DNA from: Capillibacterium thermochitinicola
GTDB lineage: Bacteria; Bacillota; UBA4882; UBA10575
Assembly: GCF_013664685.1 (NCBI RefSeq)
Contig: NZ_JAAKDE010000012.1
Span: 62,001-126,000 of the forward strand
Reading direction: 5' to 3'
Length of the DNA stretch: 64,000 nucleotides
Part shown: positions 17,962 through 26,523 of the stretch, piece by piece
Layout: every line of letters starts with the position of its first letter
Numbering within the stretch: position 1 is the first letter of the stretch
The notes under the pieces: model-generated
Seen by the model: the letters and a program-made list of their open reading frames with translations, nothing else
Told to the model about the DNA's origin: nothing
Database searches by the model: none
Translations under genes and position numbers: made by a program

Positions 17962-18727
17962 CACCGCACCATCCTTTCTCCAAAAGTTCCTGGACGGCAC
18001 CGACCAAAGCGGCAAACTCCGGCGTGCTCATCAGCTTAAGCTCCCGCGGGTACGGGAGATCAATCTTCACCTCACCCAGCATCCGTCCGGGTTTTTCCCC
18101 CATCACCACCACGCGGTCGGCCAAAAAAACCGCCTCGAAGATATTATGGGTGACCATCAAACCGGTAAACGGCGTTTGTCGGCGAATACCCATAATCTCC
18201 AGATGGAGTTGGCTTCTGGTCAGGGCGTCAAGGGCGGCAAAGGGTTCATCCAGGAGCAGGAGCTCGGCCTTGCTGACCAGGGCCCGCGCCAAAGCCACCC
18301 GTTGCCGCATCCCACCGGACAGTTGATGGGGATACTTGTCTTCCACCCCCTGCAGGTTAACCAGACGTAAAGCCGCCTGAGCCTGGGCTTTCCATTGCAA
18401 CCGGTCGCCACGGCGGCCGTTCAACTCCAGGGGCAACACCACATTGTCAATGACCTTCCGCCAGGGCAAAAGCAGCGAATCCTGAGGGACAATACTCAAC
18501 CGCGACCAATTGGGCGGCTTTTTCTCCCCAAAAACTTTGACCTCCCCCCGGTCGGGCGTTAAGACCCCGGCCACCAAACGTAAAAGGGTCGACTTGCCAC
18601 AACCGCTGGGGCCAACCAAACAGAGGAACTCGCCTTCATTCACCACCAGATTAACCCCGTCCAGCTCCGGTGGACAGTGCGGGGAAAAGGCCAGTGTAAC
18701 ATCGTTAACCTCAATAACCGCTCCCAC
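17954..18727 (-). CDS. ABC transporter ATPase (probable flavin uptake)
   Basis: 257 residues with Walker A G-P-S-G-C-G-K-S-T, signature L-S-G-G-M-R-Q-R and Walker B L-L-L-L-D-E-P-F-A-A-L-D: the SsuB/ThiZ type. GTG start at 18727 with GAGGAGG 7 nt upstream. First gene of the operon, directly behind the riboswitch terminator. It powers import by the permease and binding protein. Confidence 0.9.
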   Translation of the reverse strand: MGAVIEVNDVTLAFSPHCPPELDGVNLVVNEGEFLCLVGPSGCGKSTLLRLVAGVLTPDRGEVKVFGEKKPPNWSRLSIVPQDSLLLPWRKVIDNVVLPLELNGRRGDRLQWKAQAQAALRLVNLQGVEDKYPHQLSGGMRQRVALARALVSKAELLLLDEPFAALDALTRSQLHLEIMGIRRQTPFTGLMVTHNIFEAVFLADRVVVMGEKPGRMLGEVKIDLPYPRELKLMSTPEFAALVGAVQELLEKGWCGDE

Positions 18728-18754
18728 TTGTTATCCTCCTCTTATTTTGACAAA

Positions 18755-18784
18755 GAAAAAACCCCGAAGTTTTCCTTCAGGGTT
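18755..18784 (-). terminator. Riboswitch-controlled terminator
   Basis: Minus strand: AACCCTGAAG, GAAAA loop, CTTCGGGGTT (10 bp with one G-U pair) then T6. It lies between the FMN aptamer and the ATPase start codon, as expected for transcription attenuation. Confidence 0.85.
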
Positions 18785-18822
18785 TTCGTCACAGCCAAGC
18801 GCCAGCAAGCGCTCTAGTTCAG

Positions 18823-18963
18823 ACTCCTTCTCCCATCCGGACTGTACCGTCGGTTCTGGACTTGCACCAGATCAGCTTAAAAAATTAAGCTCGTGGACTT
18901 GGGTTAACCCCTTACCACCGGTCGGGAATTGGCCATGCGGCCTCACCCTGCCCTGAAGGATCT
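18823..18963 (-). promoter_or_regulatory. FMN riboswitch (RFN element)
   Basis: Read on the minus strand, the conserved RFN blocks appear in order: CTTCAGGGCAGGGTGA, TTCCCGACCGGTGGTAA, then CTGGTGCAAGTCCAGAACC, GACGGTACAGTCCGGATG and GGGAGAAGGAG. The P1 stem (CCTTC with GAAGG) closes. When FMN binds, the terminator at 18755-18784 should form and shut off the ABC cassette. The variable arm in the middle (ACGAGCTT...AAGCT) is normal. Confidence 0.95.
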
Positions 18964-19077
18964 TATAAAATATATATTGTTGTCTGCAAATGTATTTTAC
19001 CGTTTTTCTTTCCTTTTGTAAAGGGCGATCTCCTGGATCGCCACGGCCTCCCTGGCAACGGAAACAAGGCAATAAGC

Positions 19078-20763
19078 TTATAACGAAAGCTTATGCACCA
19101 AAACGGTTTTCTTCACTTCTTCCCGCCTTAAGTAAAGCGGTAGTTCTCCCGCGGGGAGATCCCGCCGGTCAAGGACGAAAAAGGCCGCCGGGTAGGTCAA
19201 CCTTTGTATTGCTCCCGCCTGGAGCGGTTTTTCTTCCCGGTAGGCAATCTCAAGGCCGTTTTTTTTCAAACGGACCCCCAGCGGGGCCAACCCAAACCCG
19301 CCGGTGGGGCGTTCACCCAAAAACACCCCGATCACAAGGTTTCTTTCAAAATTAATTTTATAGGGTTGGAGTACAGCCGGGGCTTCCTCGGCACTGGTAT
19401 ATACTTCGCAAGCGGGTCCCTGGCACCGGTTGAGGTTTTTCGCGATAAAATCAAACTTGAGCGCTTTCCCCCGTTCGGTCGGCCGCCAGCGCAAGCGTCC
19501 GCCGGCGGCGACAATCCCCGATCTACCGATGGCGTCGCCCACCAGCCCGCGCAACCGGCGCCAGCGCTGTAACCACCGGCGGCGTCGGCTAAAAAACATC
19601 GGCATCATCTTGACCAGCAGATTGGCCAAGCGGTCCGCGTCATGGCGGACCAGTCCGTTGGTGTTCAAGAGCGGTGCCTGAACCGGACGCACGCCAAGGC
19701 TGAGCACCATCTCGGGATCAGGAAGGACCGGCTCGGCCCCTTCTTCCGCGTAGACGGCCTTGACTTCCGGGGGGACCTCCTGGTTGTTGATGATCATATA
19801 ATCTACGAGCTTGGGGTCGGTGTGTTCCAAAAGCGCCCGCAAGTGATCAGAGGCGCTAAAACCATCGGTTTCCCCGGGTTGCGTCATGACGTTACAGACA
19901 TAGATCTTCGTCGCCCTTGCCGCTTTCACGGCGGCCACAAGTTCTTTAACCAGCAAGGGCGGGATTACGCTGGTAAACAGACTCCCCGGCCCAATGATAA
20001 TAAGGTCAGCCGCGGCGATCGCTTCCAAACTCTCGGGGACCGCTTTTGCCGCCGCCGGTTCCAAGTAGATCCGTTTAATCGGGGTCTTACTCTTGCTGAT
20101 GGTTGACTCGCCTTCCACCATCGCCCCGTTCTGCAGTTCAGCCCGGAGACTGACATTGTCCAGGGTCGCCGCGAAGATCCGCCCTTTGACCGCCAAGACT
20201 TTCACCGAAGCCTCGATCGCCTTTTGAAAATCCCCGGTAATCCCGGTCATTGCTGTCAGGAAAAGATTACCAAAACTATGGCCGGCCAAACCGCTCCCGC
20301 CGTTGAACCGGTACTGCATCAACTGCTCCATCAACGGCTCCAGGTCGGCCATGGCAATCAGGCAGTTGCGAATGTCGCCGGGCGGTAAAATACCAAACTC
20401 CTTCCTGAGCCGCCCGGAACTGCCCCCATCATCGGCCACCGTCACGATGGCGGTCAGATCGTTGGTTATTTTTTTTAACCCGCGGAGGATCGTCCCCAGG
20501 CCCGTGCCGCCACCAATCACTACAATCCGGGCTTCCCGTTCCAATAACCGGAACCACTTTCGCTCCGTGATAAAGGCCATCCCCCGCAGATTGCGGACCC
20601 GCGGCACCCAAACCACCAGCAACAAACCGCCGGCAACCAGACAGACCCCGAACCAAAGGTTAAGTCTGGTTTTGGCGAAAATAGTCAGTATGCCGCAGAC
20701 GATCAGTCCCAATCCGAAGATCAGCCTGGTACGCCAGGGATCAGGGCGGTACGGTCGGAGCAT
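19078..20763 (-). CDS. yvcK: YvcK/CofD-like protein fused to a PrcB_C-like domain
   Basis: 561 residues. Residues 1-65 hold two membrane helices; from about residue 78 runs the YvcK domain with I-G-G-G-T-G-L-G, D-D-G-G-S-S-G-R-L-R and P-P-G-D-I-R-N-C. YvcK binds UDP-sugars and links carbon status to cell-wall synthesis. It sits next to rapZ as in most Firmicutes, but whiA is not next. Odd: Bacillus YvcK is about 317 residues; here an Arg-rich linker (about 390-430) leads to a C-terminal domain (about 437-540) with I-N-F-E-R-N-L-V-I-G-V-F-L-G-E-R-P-T-G-G-like and later L-T-Y-P-A-A-F-F-V-L segments, which resembles PrcB_C (DUF4-type protease-complex domain). ATG 20763. Confidence 0.88.
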   Translation of the reverse strand: MLRPYRPDPWRTRLIFGLGLIVCGILTIFAKTRLNLWFGVCLVAGGLLLVVWVPRVRNLRGMAFITERKWFRLLEREARIVVIGGGTGLGTILRGLKKITNDLTAIVTVADDGGSSGRLRKEFGILPPGDIRNCLIAMADLEPLMEQLMQYRFNGGSGLAGHSFGNLFLTAMTGITGDFQKAIEASVKVLAVKGRIFAATLDNVSLRAELQNGAMVEGESTISKSKTPIKRIYLEPAAAKAVPESLEAIAAADLIIIGPGSLFTSVIPPLLVKELVAAVKAARATKIYVCNVMTQPGETDGFSASDHLRALLEHTDPKLVDYMIINNQEVPPEVKAVYAEEGAEPVLPDPEMVLSLGVRPVQAPLLNTNGLVRHDADRLANLLVKMMPMFFSRRRRWLQRWRRLRGLVGDAIGRSGIVAAGGRLRWRPTERGKALKFDFIAKNLNRCQGPACEVYTSAEEAPAVLQPYKINFERNLVIGVFLGERPTGGFGLAPLGVRLKKNGLEIAYREEKPLQAGAIQRLTYPAAFFVLDRRDLPAGELPLYLRREEVKKTVLVHKLSL

Positions 20764-20774
20764 AATCTCTCCCC

Positions 20775-21641
20775 CTAACTGATATCTCTATGCTCAACCA
20801 GGGCCTTGTAACCCTTGGCTTTTATGAAGTCCCGGAGTTTATTGGCGATGGTGACCGAACGGTGACGCCCGCCGGTACAACCAATCCCAATCACCAGTTG
20901 TAACTTGCCCTCGTTAATATACTGGGGAATCAAAAAATCAATCAAACTATAGAGCTTCGAAAGGAATTTCGTGGTCACCGGCCACTTCAGCACATAATCG
21001 GCGACTTCCTGACTGTTTCCGTCCAGTTCCCGCAGGGAGTCGACATAAAACGGGTTCGGCAAAAAACGGACATCAAAGACCAGGTCGGCGTCGAGGGGGA
21101 TCCCATGGCTAAAGCCAAAAGAGACAATGGTGATGACCATCTTCAGTCCTTCATGGGCCTGGCCAAACCGGTTGATAATCTTCTCTCTCAGTTGCCGCAC
21201 GGTTATATTGCTGGTGTCGATGATCAACGAAGCTTTCCCTTTCAGCTTCTCCAAGCGGGACTTTTCCGCCTGGATGGCGTCGGCAATCCGCCCTTCGCCC
21301 GCCAAGGGATGAGGACGGCGGGATTCTTTAAACCGCCGGATAATGACGTCATCTTCCGCTTCCAAATAGAGAATCTCGTAGCGGTAACCCTCTTCCTCCA
21401 AAAGACGAAGCGAAGAGAAGAGGCTGTCAAAAAAACCGCCGCCTCTGATGTCGACCACCAAAGCTATTCTATTAATCCGCCCTTCCGATTGTGCGCAAAG
21501 CTCGGCAAATTTCGGCAGGAGGACGGGCGGGAGGTTATCGACACAAAAATAACCCAGATCTTCAAAGGCTTTCATCGCTTCGGTTTTCCCCGCACCCGAA
21601 ATCCCGGTGATAATGACGAAACGGATCGTGTTAATCGCCAA
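20775..21641 (-). CDS. rapZ: RapZ/YvcJ nucleotide-binding protein
   Basis: About 288 residues. Walker A G-I-S-G-A-G-K-T-E-A, the family motif Y-F-C-V-D-N-L-P, and the C-terminal I-G-C-T-G-G-R-H-R-S-V. In Gram-negatives RapZ controls glucosamine-6-phosphate synthase sRNAs; in Firmicutes YvcJ hydrolyses nucleotides and affects competence. The start is unclear: the ribosome site GAGGGGAGGG runs straight into TTG 21641, which I take as the start; TTG at 21653 is the other choice. It is followed 11 bp later by yvcK in the same operon. Confidence 0.92.
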   Translation of the reverse strand: MAINTIRFVIITGISGAGKTEAMKAFEDLGYFCVDNLPPVLLPKFAELCAQSEGRINRIALVVDIRGGGFFDSLFSSLRLLEEEGYRYEILYLEAEDDVIIRRFKESRRPHPLAGEGRIADAIQAEKSRLEKLKGKASLIIDTSNITVRQLREKIINRFGQAHEGLKMVITIVSFGFSHGIPLDADLVFDVRFLPNPFYVDSLRELDGNSQEVADYVLKWPVTTKFLSKLYSLIDFLIPQYINEGKLQLVIGIGCTGGRHRSVTIANKLRDFIKAKGYKALVEHRDIS

Positions 21642-21742
21642 CCCTCCCCTCAAAACGAGGCCACACCGGAAAGTTCATTTCCATCTTTAATGGTTCGCGA
21701 AACAAAAAATCTTTCCTGCCGGGAAATCCTTCTAAATTAAAG

Positions 21743-21766
21743 AGAAAAGCGCGTTTGCGCTTTTCT
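21743..21766 (-). terminator. Hairpin terminator after the ManC-like gene
   Basis: AGAAAAGCGC, 4-nt loop, GCGCTTTTCT (10 bp perfect). The following T-run is short, so strength is uncertain. It separates the sugar-nucleotide operon from rapZ. Confidence 0.6.
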
Positions 21767-21806
21767 TTACTTCCCTTCGCTTGGCTTTGCTTCCGCCCGT
21801 TTCGTC

Positions 21807-24290
21807 CTATCTTAACTGCAAGGCGTTGATCCGGGTCGAATAGAAACTGGTCAATTCCGCGGCCGCTTCCATCGAGGATGCCTCGCTGTAAATCTGAAAG
21901 GCCGGTTCCTCGGCATCGGGTAAAACGAGCGCCCAACCCTGATCGTGGAAGACTTTCAAACCGTCTATCACTTCCACCGTTTTGTCTTTATTCTCTTCAA
22001 AAAGATGACGCATGATCCGGCCCTTATCTTCCCAGGAACAATCGACCTGTTTGCGGTCGATATGGTAAGTGGGAAGCTGGGCAACCAGGCAGGCCAGGCT
22101 CCTTTTTTCTCTGGCCATCAGCTCCAGGATTTTGGTCAAGGCATACAAGCCGTCGTAAGTCGCTTGGAAGGAACACCGGCCATCACCGGCCGGGTAAATC
22201 CGGGCTTCAGCCACCTTTTCCATGAGCGCCCGGGGGCTGGCTTTCGTCCGGACCACCTCGCCCCGGTTGGCCCGGATCACCTCTTCGATGAAGGAAGGAG
22301 CGGTCACCGGGAGCGGAATCGTCGCCGCGCCACCATACTTCAGGACCAACAGGGAAAGTAACGCGGTAAACTGCTCCTCCGCCACAAAGCGACCTTCCTC
22401 ATCAACCAGGATTAAACACTCACCGTTACTGGCCAGCAGCACCCCCAGGTCGGCCCGCGCCCGGCGGACCTGTTCCGCCAAGGCGGGTAAACAGGCTTCC
22501 CGAAGGTCCTTGACCGTCCGGTATGAGCAGGCGGGGCCGGCTTGAAAGGCCACCGTTTCACAACCGAGGGCCGCCAGGGCCATCGTCAGCAGTGAACCCA
22601 AGGGTCCCTCGGCAGCATCCACCCCGGTCACCGCTTTGAAACCGGCGGCGCGGATCTCTTCTCTGGCGGTTACCTTCAAGAGATTCTCGAGATAACGGGC
22701 GGAAAAACCTTCAACGCTACGGGTCCGCCCCAGCCGATCAAGGGCGGCCCGCCGGAACTCCTCGGCAAAAAAGGCCTGTTCCACCTTTCTTTCTACGGAC
22801 CGGTCGATGATCAGCCCCTGCCCGTCAAAGAACTCCACCAGAATATTCTCCGGGGTCGCCGGGGAGACCCGCAGTTGAATCCCGGCCGCCGCTTCCAAAG
22901 CCACAACGGCCTGGCGGGTCACCGGGGTTGCCGCCACCCCTAAATCATAGACATTGACGCCGGTTCCCAACAGACCGCTCACCAAGGCGGCTTTCAGTTT
23001 CTGGGCGGGCGGAAAATGGTCGGTCCCCAGCACTACCCAGCTGTTCTCCGGCAAAATGGTACCGTAAGCCACCCCCAGTTTGGCGGCAAACTCGGGGGTG
23101 AACTCCAGATTGGCCGTTTTATCGACCCCCTGGCGACCGAAGAGGTTCGTCCCCCAACGGTTACCCCAGACCAGACTGGAATTGAGGACCGAACCGCTCT
23201 CCAAATATTTCTCCGGCCAGATCCGGACCTCCGGCTTAATGACCGCTTTTGAACCGACGGTACAGCCTTCCCCCAGCACCGCGCCCTCGTAAACCCGCAC
23301 CCCGGATTTTAAATGGGTCCGGTGGGCCAGGATCGCCCCCCGGATCTCCGTCTGGTAACCCACGTAAGCATGGTTCCACAAGATGGCTTTTTTAAGGGAG
23401 GCCTCCTCGCCGACCAGACTATGGTCGCCGATGACCGTATGCTTACCAAGCTTGGCATCTTTCCCGATCCGCACATACCGCCCTAAGGCCACCGGCGCCT
23501 CCACTTGGGCTGTGGGGGGCAGTTCCGTTCCCTCACCCACCCAGACCCCGGGGGCCACCTCCCGGCCGGATGGTTTAAACTTCAGCTTGCCGTCCAGAAG
23601 ATCATAATTCGCCTGCCGGTACTGGGCCAGGTTCCCCACATCGGACCAGTAACCTTCGGCTACATATCCGTACAAGGGAGCGCCCGCCTGTAAAAGCAGC
23701 GGGAAGAGATCCTTACTGAAGTCCACCTCTTTGTCCTTCTCGTAATAGCGGAAGATCTCCGGTTCAATCAGGTAAATACCGGTGTTCACCGTGTCGCTGA
23801 AGACTTCACCCCACCCGGGTTTCTCCAGGAACCGCTTGATCCGGCCGTCCTCTTCCGTGATGACGACCCCATAATCAAGGGGGTTCGCCACTTTAGTCAG
23901 GACAATGGTGACCAAAGCCCCGCGTGCCCGGTGAAAAACCAAGGCTTCCGCCAGATTGATATCGGTCAAAGCATCGCCGCTGATCACCAGGAAGGTCTCG
24001 TCCAGAAAAGCCTCGGCATTCTTCACGCTCCCCGCCGTTCCGAGCGGAGTTTCTTCCACAAAATAGCGGAGGTTGACCCCAAACTCCCGCCCGTCCCCAA
24101 AATAGTTGGTGATGAGATCGGGAAGGTAAAAGAGGGTCATCCCGATCTCGGCGAATTGGTATTGTTTCAAAAGCGTCAAAATATATTCGACCATCGGGCG
24201 GCCGGCAATCGGCACCATCGGTTTCGGCTGTTTACAGGTTAGCGGGCGCAGTCTTGTCCCTTTTCCCCCCGCCATGACAATGGCCTTCAT
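21807..24290 (-). CDS. Mannose-1-phosphate guanylyltransferase/phosphomannomutase-like fusion
   Basis: 827 residues in three parts: nucleotidyltransferase (1-240; G-G-K-G-T-R-L-R-P-L-T, then E-x-P-L-G-T-A-G), a left-handed beta-helix hexapeptide section (about 250-370), and an alpha-D-phosphohexomutase-like region (about 380-827). The active-site loop of true mutases (T-A-S-H-N-P with the phosphorylated Ser) is not seen; the equivalent reads I-Q-L-R-V-S-P-A-T-P. The mutase part may therefore be inactive or regulatory, as appears common in this fusion family. It supplies an activated sugar (GDP-mannose or a similar NDP-sugar) for the neighbouring glycosyltransferase. ATG overlaps the glycosyltransferase stop (ATGA), and its ribosome site contains the only G7 tract in the window. 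Confidence 0.88.
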   Translation of the reverse strand: MKAIVMAGGKGTRLRPLTCKQPKPMVPIAGRPMVEYILTLLKQYQFAEIGMTLFYLPDLITNYFGDGREFGVNLRYFVEETPLGTAGSVKNAEAFLDETFLVISGDALTDINLAEALVFHRARGALVTIVLTKVANPLDYGVVITEEDGRIKRFLEKPGWGEVFSDTVNTGIYLIEPEIFRYYEKDKEVDFSKDLFPLLLQAGAPLYGYVAEGYWSDVGNLAQYRQANYDLLDGKLKFKPSGREVAPGVWVGEGTELPPTAQVEAPVALGRYVRIGKDAKLGKHTVIGDHSLVGEEASLKKAILWNHAYVGYQTEIRGAILAHRTHLKSGVRVYEGAVLGEGCTVGSKAVIKPEVRIWPEKYLESGSVLNSSLVWGNRWGTNLFGRQGVDKTANLEFTPEFAAKLGVAYGTILPENSWVVLGTDHFPPAQKLKAALVSGLLGTGVNVYDLGVAATPVTRQAVVALEAAAGIQLRVSPATPENILVEFFDGQGLIIDRSVERKVEQAFFAEEFRRAALDRLGRTRSVEGFSARYLENLLKVTAREEIRAAGFKAVTGVDAAEGPLGSLLTMALAALGCETVAFQAGPACSYRTVKDLREACLPALAEQVRRARADLGVLLASNGECLILVDEEGRFVAEEQFTALLSLLVLKYGGAATIPLPVTAPSFIEEVIRANRGEVVRTKASPRALMEKVAEARIYPAGDGRCSFQATYDGLYALTKILELMAREKRSLACLVAQLPTYHIDRKQVDCSWEDKGRIMRHLFEENKDKTVEVIDGLKVFHDQGWALVLPDAEEPAFQIYSEASSMEAAAELTSFYSTRINALQLR

Positions 24291-25633
24291 TGGTACCCCC
24301 CCTTTTGTTCATTAAAGGCCGGATGCGACCAGCCCGTCTCCGTCCCGGTCAGGGTATACCGCCCGGCGGCGCCGGCGGTAGCCGGCCCCGGGCGGGTCCA
24401 ATGGTGGCGGGAGAGCTCCCGCGCGGCCATGGCCGTCTGACGGTGCCAATCCGACCGTTGGTACTCACTTTGTACTTCCTGGTAGACATCGATGGTCTGG
24501 TCCGCAATTTTACCCCAATTGTATTCGGTTTCTAGATCACGCCGGGCTTGCTCCCGCATGGCAGCCGCCTGCTCCGGGTGGGTGAGGACCCATAAGATAT
24601 TATCCGCCAGCGATTCCGGGTTGTTGGGGAAAGCCTTCAAACCGTTTCTTCCGTGTTGGACCACTTCACCCAATCCTCCGGTATCGGCGACGACCACCGG
24701 CGTGCCGGCCGCCATCGCCTCCAAGGCCACAATCCCGAACGGTTCATACAAACTGGGGAAGACGGCCACATCCGCCGTGCTGAAGAGAGCATTCCGCGTT
24801 AAGTCATCCACATAACCGGTGAAATAAAACTTATGGTAAAGGCCCATTTGGCGGGCACGGTGGTGTAAATGTTCCGCATGGGGGCCCTTTCCGGCAATAA
24901 CAAACTTGACCTTCTCCCGGTGGGCCAAAATTTTAGGGGCGGCCTCCAACAGCAGATCCAGTCCTTTTTCAAAGACCAAACGGCCAACATAAAACACAAC
25001 CTGCTCGTCATCGGCCGCGTACCGCCGCCGGATCGCCCGGACATCCCCCGCCGGACAGCGGAAAAGCTCCGGATATACCCCGTTGGGAATGACCCGCATT
25101 TTATTGACGGGCACTTGAAAGATGCGCTGCAGTTCACCGGACATATAACGGCTGCAACAGATCACCCGCCAGGCTTCATAGGCCAACCACCATTCGACAT
25201 TACTGATGTAGCGTTGCAACTCATTATGGAGCCCGTTGTTCCTCCCCCATTCAGTGGCATGAATCGTGGCGATCAACGGAAGACGAAAGGCGTGCTTTAA
25301 GCCTTTGCCGGCGTAGGCCACCAACCAGTCATGGGCGTGGATGAGATCAAAGGTTTCCCCCTCTTCCACCAGGGAAACCGCCTTCTCCATCAACTGCAGA
25401 TTGAGCTGCATTACCCAGGAGACAAAGTCGGGAGGCTCAGGAGCGCTGCGCCCGACCCGGCAAACTTTGACCCCTTTAATCTGTTCCGTGGTGCCCATCG
25501 GGCCATTACCCCTGGTCAAAACGGTCACTTCTTGTCCTTTTTCCGTTAAGGCCAGGGAAAGATCATGGACATGGGGAGCAATCCCGCCCACGTTTTCCGG
25601 TGGGTATTCCCAACTCAGCATTAGAACCCGCAT
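24287..25633 (-). CDS. GT4 family glycosyltransferase
   Basis: 448 residues from ATG 25633 (GAGGAGGG upstream). Starch-synthase-like N-terminal domain (S-W-E-Y-P-P-E-N-V-G-G-I-A-P-H-V) and GT4 donor domain with F-V-G-R-L-V-F-E-K-G-L-D-type motif (F-Y-V-G-R-L-V-F-E-K-G) and the E-P-F-G-I-V-A-L-E-A-M-A-A-G-T-P-V-V signature (E-x7-E). Probably adds or stores glucosyl or mannosyl units from an NDP-sugar. The last 50 residues (Arg/Trp/Gly-rich) extend past the fold. Translationally coupled to the downstream ManC-like gene. Confidence 0.9.
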   Translation of the reverse strand: MRVLMLSWEYPPENVGGIAPHVHDLSLALTEKGQEVTVLTRGNGPMGTTEQIKGVKVCRVGRSAPEPPDFVSWVMQLNLQLMEKAVSLVEEGETFDLIHAHDWLVAYAGKGLKHAFRLPLIATIHATEWGRNNGLHNELQRYISNVEWWLAYEAWRVICCSRYMSGELQRIFQVPVNKMRVIPNGVYPELFRCPAGDVRAIRRRYAADDEQVVFYVGRLVFEKGLDLLLEAAPKILAHREKVKFVIAGKGPHAEHLHHRARQMGLYHKFYFTGYVDDLTRNALFSTADVAVFPSLYEPFGIVALEAMAAGTPVVVADTGGLGEVVQHGRNGLKAFPNNPESLADNILWVLTHPEQAAAMREQARRDLETEYNWGKIADQTIDVYQEVQSEYQRSDWHRQTAMAARELSRHHWTRPGPATAGAAGRYTLTGTETGWSHPAFNEQKGGYQ

Positions 25634-25980
25634 TTGTTCCCTCCTCAAAAAGATTACCGCTCACCCAGATCATGATGGCTTTGGTAAAGTTGTAAACTTA
25701 TTCTTCCCGGCTGGCCAAGACTTAATGCGCCGGTTATTCCCCTTTTGCCGGGAAAAGACCAGGGGGCCCCTCCCACTCAACAGGCAAGGCGGCTTCTAAG
25801 GGCAGGAAGCATCCCCCAGACCAGGGGGCACCCCAACAATAAACAGTTAAAAAACAGTCTACCCCGCGCCAGAAAAAAGAAAAAGGCCTTCTCCCCGTTG
25901 GGGAGAAAGGCCTTAACGTTGACATAATCCAGATTTTTTTATTCTACTTTACCCATCCTTGATTTTATTTTTATATCTTT
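25634..25980. other. Gene-free interval with GC-rich short repeats and a terminator
   Basis: 347 bp between two minus-strand genes. It holds the folB terminator and, at 25756-25767 and 25818-25829, two copies of AGACCAGGGGGC; the second is part of a CCCCC-AGACCA-GGGGG hairpin. The segment may be the 5' leader of the glycosyltransferase gene. No open frame with a ribosome site is credible, and no known riboswitch class was recognised. Confidence 0.5.
25883..25914 (-). terminator. Terminator of folB
   Basis: Minus strand: AAGGCCTTTCTCCCC, short loop, GGGGAGAAGGCCTT with one bulged base, then TTTCTTTTTT. Long GC-rich stem, strong terminator. Confidence 0.88.
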
Positions 25981-26361
25981 TTATAATTGGTTGACTTTCG
26001 GCGCCCGACGCCGGATCTCCACCGCAAAATAATCCATGAGGCCACCGACGGGTGGCTGGGGTTTGCGTACGCGGACAACAATCTCCTGGAGGTTGTAAGC
26101 CGCAAGAAGTGTGGCGGCGATCTCTTCGGCCAACCCTTCCACGAGATTAAACGCGCGTTCTTCGACCAGCTTCTTGATGAAGGTATAAACCTCCGCGTAA
26201 TTGACGGTTGCTTCGAGGTCATCGTTGAGGCCGGCCTGGTGTAAATCCAGGTAAAGTTCGACATCGACCTCAAAGCGTTGCCCCAACTCCTTCTCGGCCG
26301 CAAATACCCCGTGGTAACCATAGAAGACCATGTTTTGCAAAACCAACTTGTCGGCAGCCAT
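25981..26361 (-). CDS. folB: Dihydroneopterin aldolase
   Basis: 126 residues from ATG 26361. Pattern of FolB: L-V-L-Q-N-M-V-F-Y-G-Y-H-G-V near the start, catalytic E-K-E-L-G-Q-R-F, T-V-N-Y-A-E-V-Y, L-V-E-G-L-A-E-E-I-A and V-R-K-P-Q-P-P. It cleaves dihydroneopterin to 6-hydroxymethyl-dihydropterin in folate synthesis. It stands alone here; folP and folK are not beside it. It is divergent from nadA. Confidence 0.95.
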   Translation of the reverse strand: MAADKLVLQNMVFYGYHGVFAAEKELGQRFEVDVELYLDLHQAGLNDDLEATVNYAEVYTFIKKLVEERAFNLVEGLAEEIAATLLAAYNLQEIVVRVRKPQPPVGGLMDYFAVEIRRRAPKVNQL

Positions 26362-26468
26362 TTTTCTTCCCTTCTTTCCCACCCAATTTTACCGCTGTCC
26401 CTTTCGTTAAAAAACACGACAAATGGTAAATTTACTGTTAAGCAGTTTTTTGATTATTTCGAGACGAA

Positions 26469-26496
26469 TTGACAAACGGTGAAATAACGATACAAT
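26469..26496 (+). promoter_or_regulatory. Sigma-A promoter of nadABC
   Basis: TTGACA (26469-26474), 16-bp spacer, TACAAT (26491-26496), 28 bp before the ATG. A small palindrome GTAAATTTAC lies about 35 bp upstream and could be an operator; its factor is not known. Confidence 0.7.
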
Positions 26497-26523
26497 TAAA
26501 ATGACACGAGGGGGGTGTAGCCA

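Noticed and set aside
19268-19276. An A8/T8 tract inside yvcK
   Set aside because: The gene stays in frame across it, so the frameshift pattern is limited to G/C tracts.
24296-24302. The G7/C7 tract at the glycosyltransferase/ManC junction as a sixth frameshift
   Set aside because: The frame and the ATGA overlap are intact; the tract doubles as the ribosome site and is left as the only seven.
25734-25925. 63-codon minus-strand frame with a start codon
   Set aside because: It covers the folB terminator and lacks a ribosome site; codon use is unlike a real gene.
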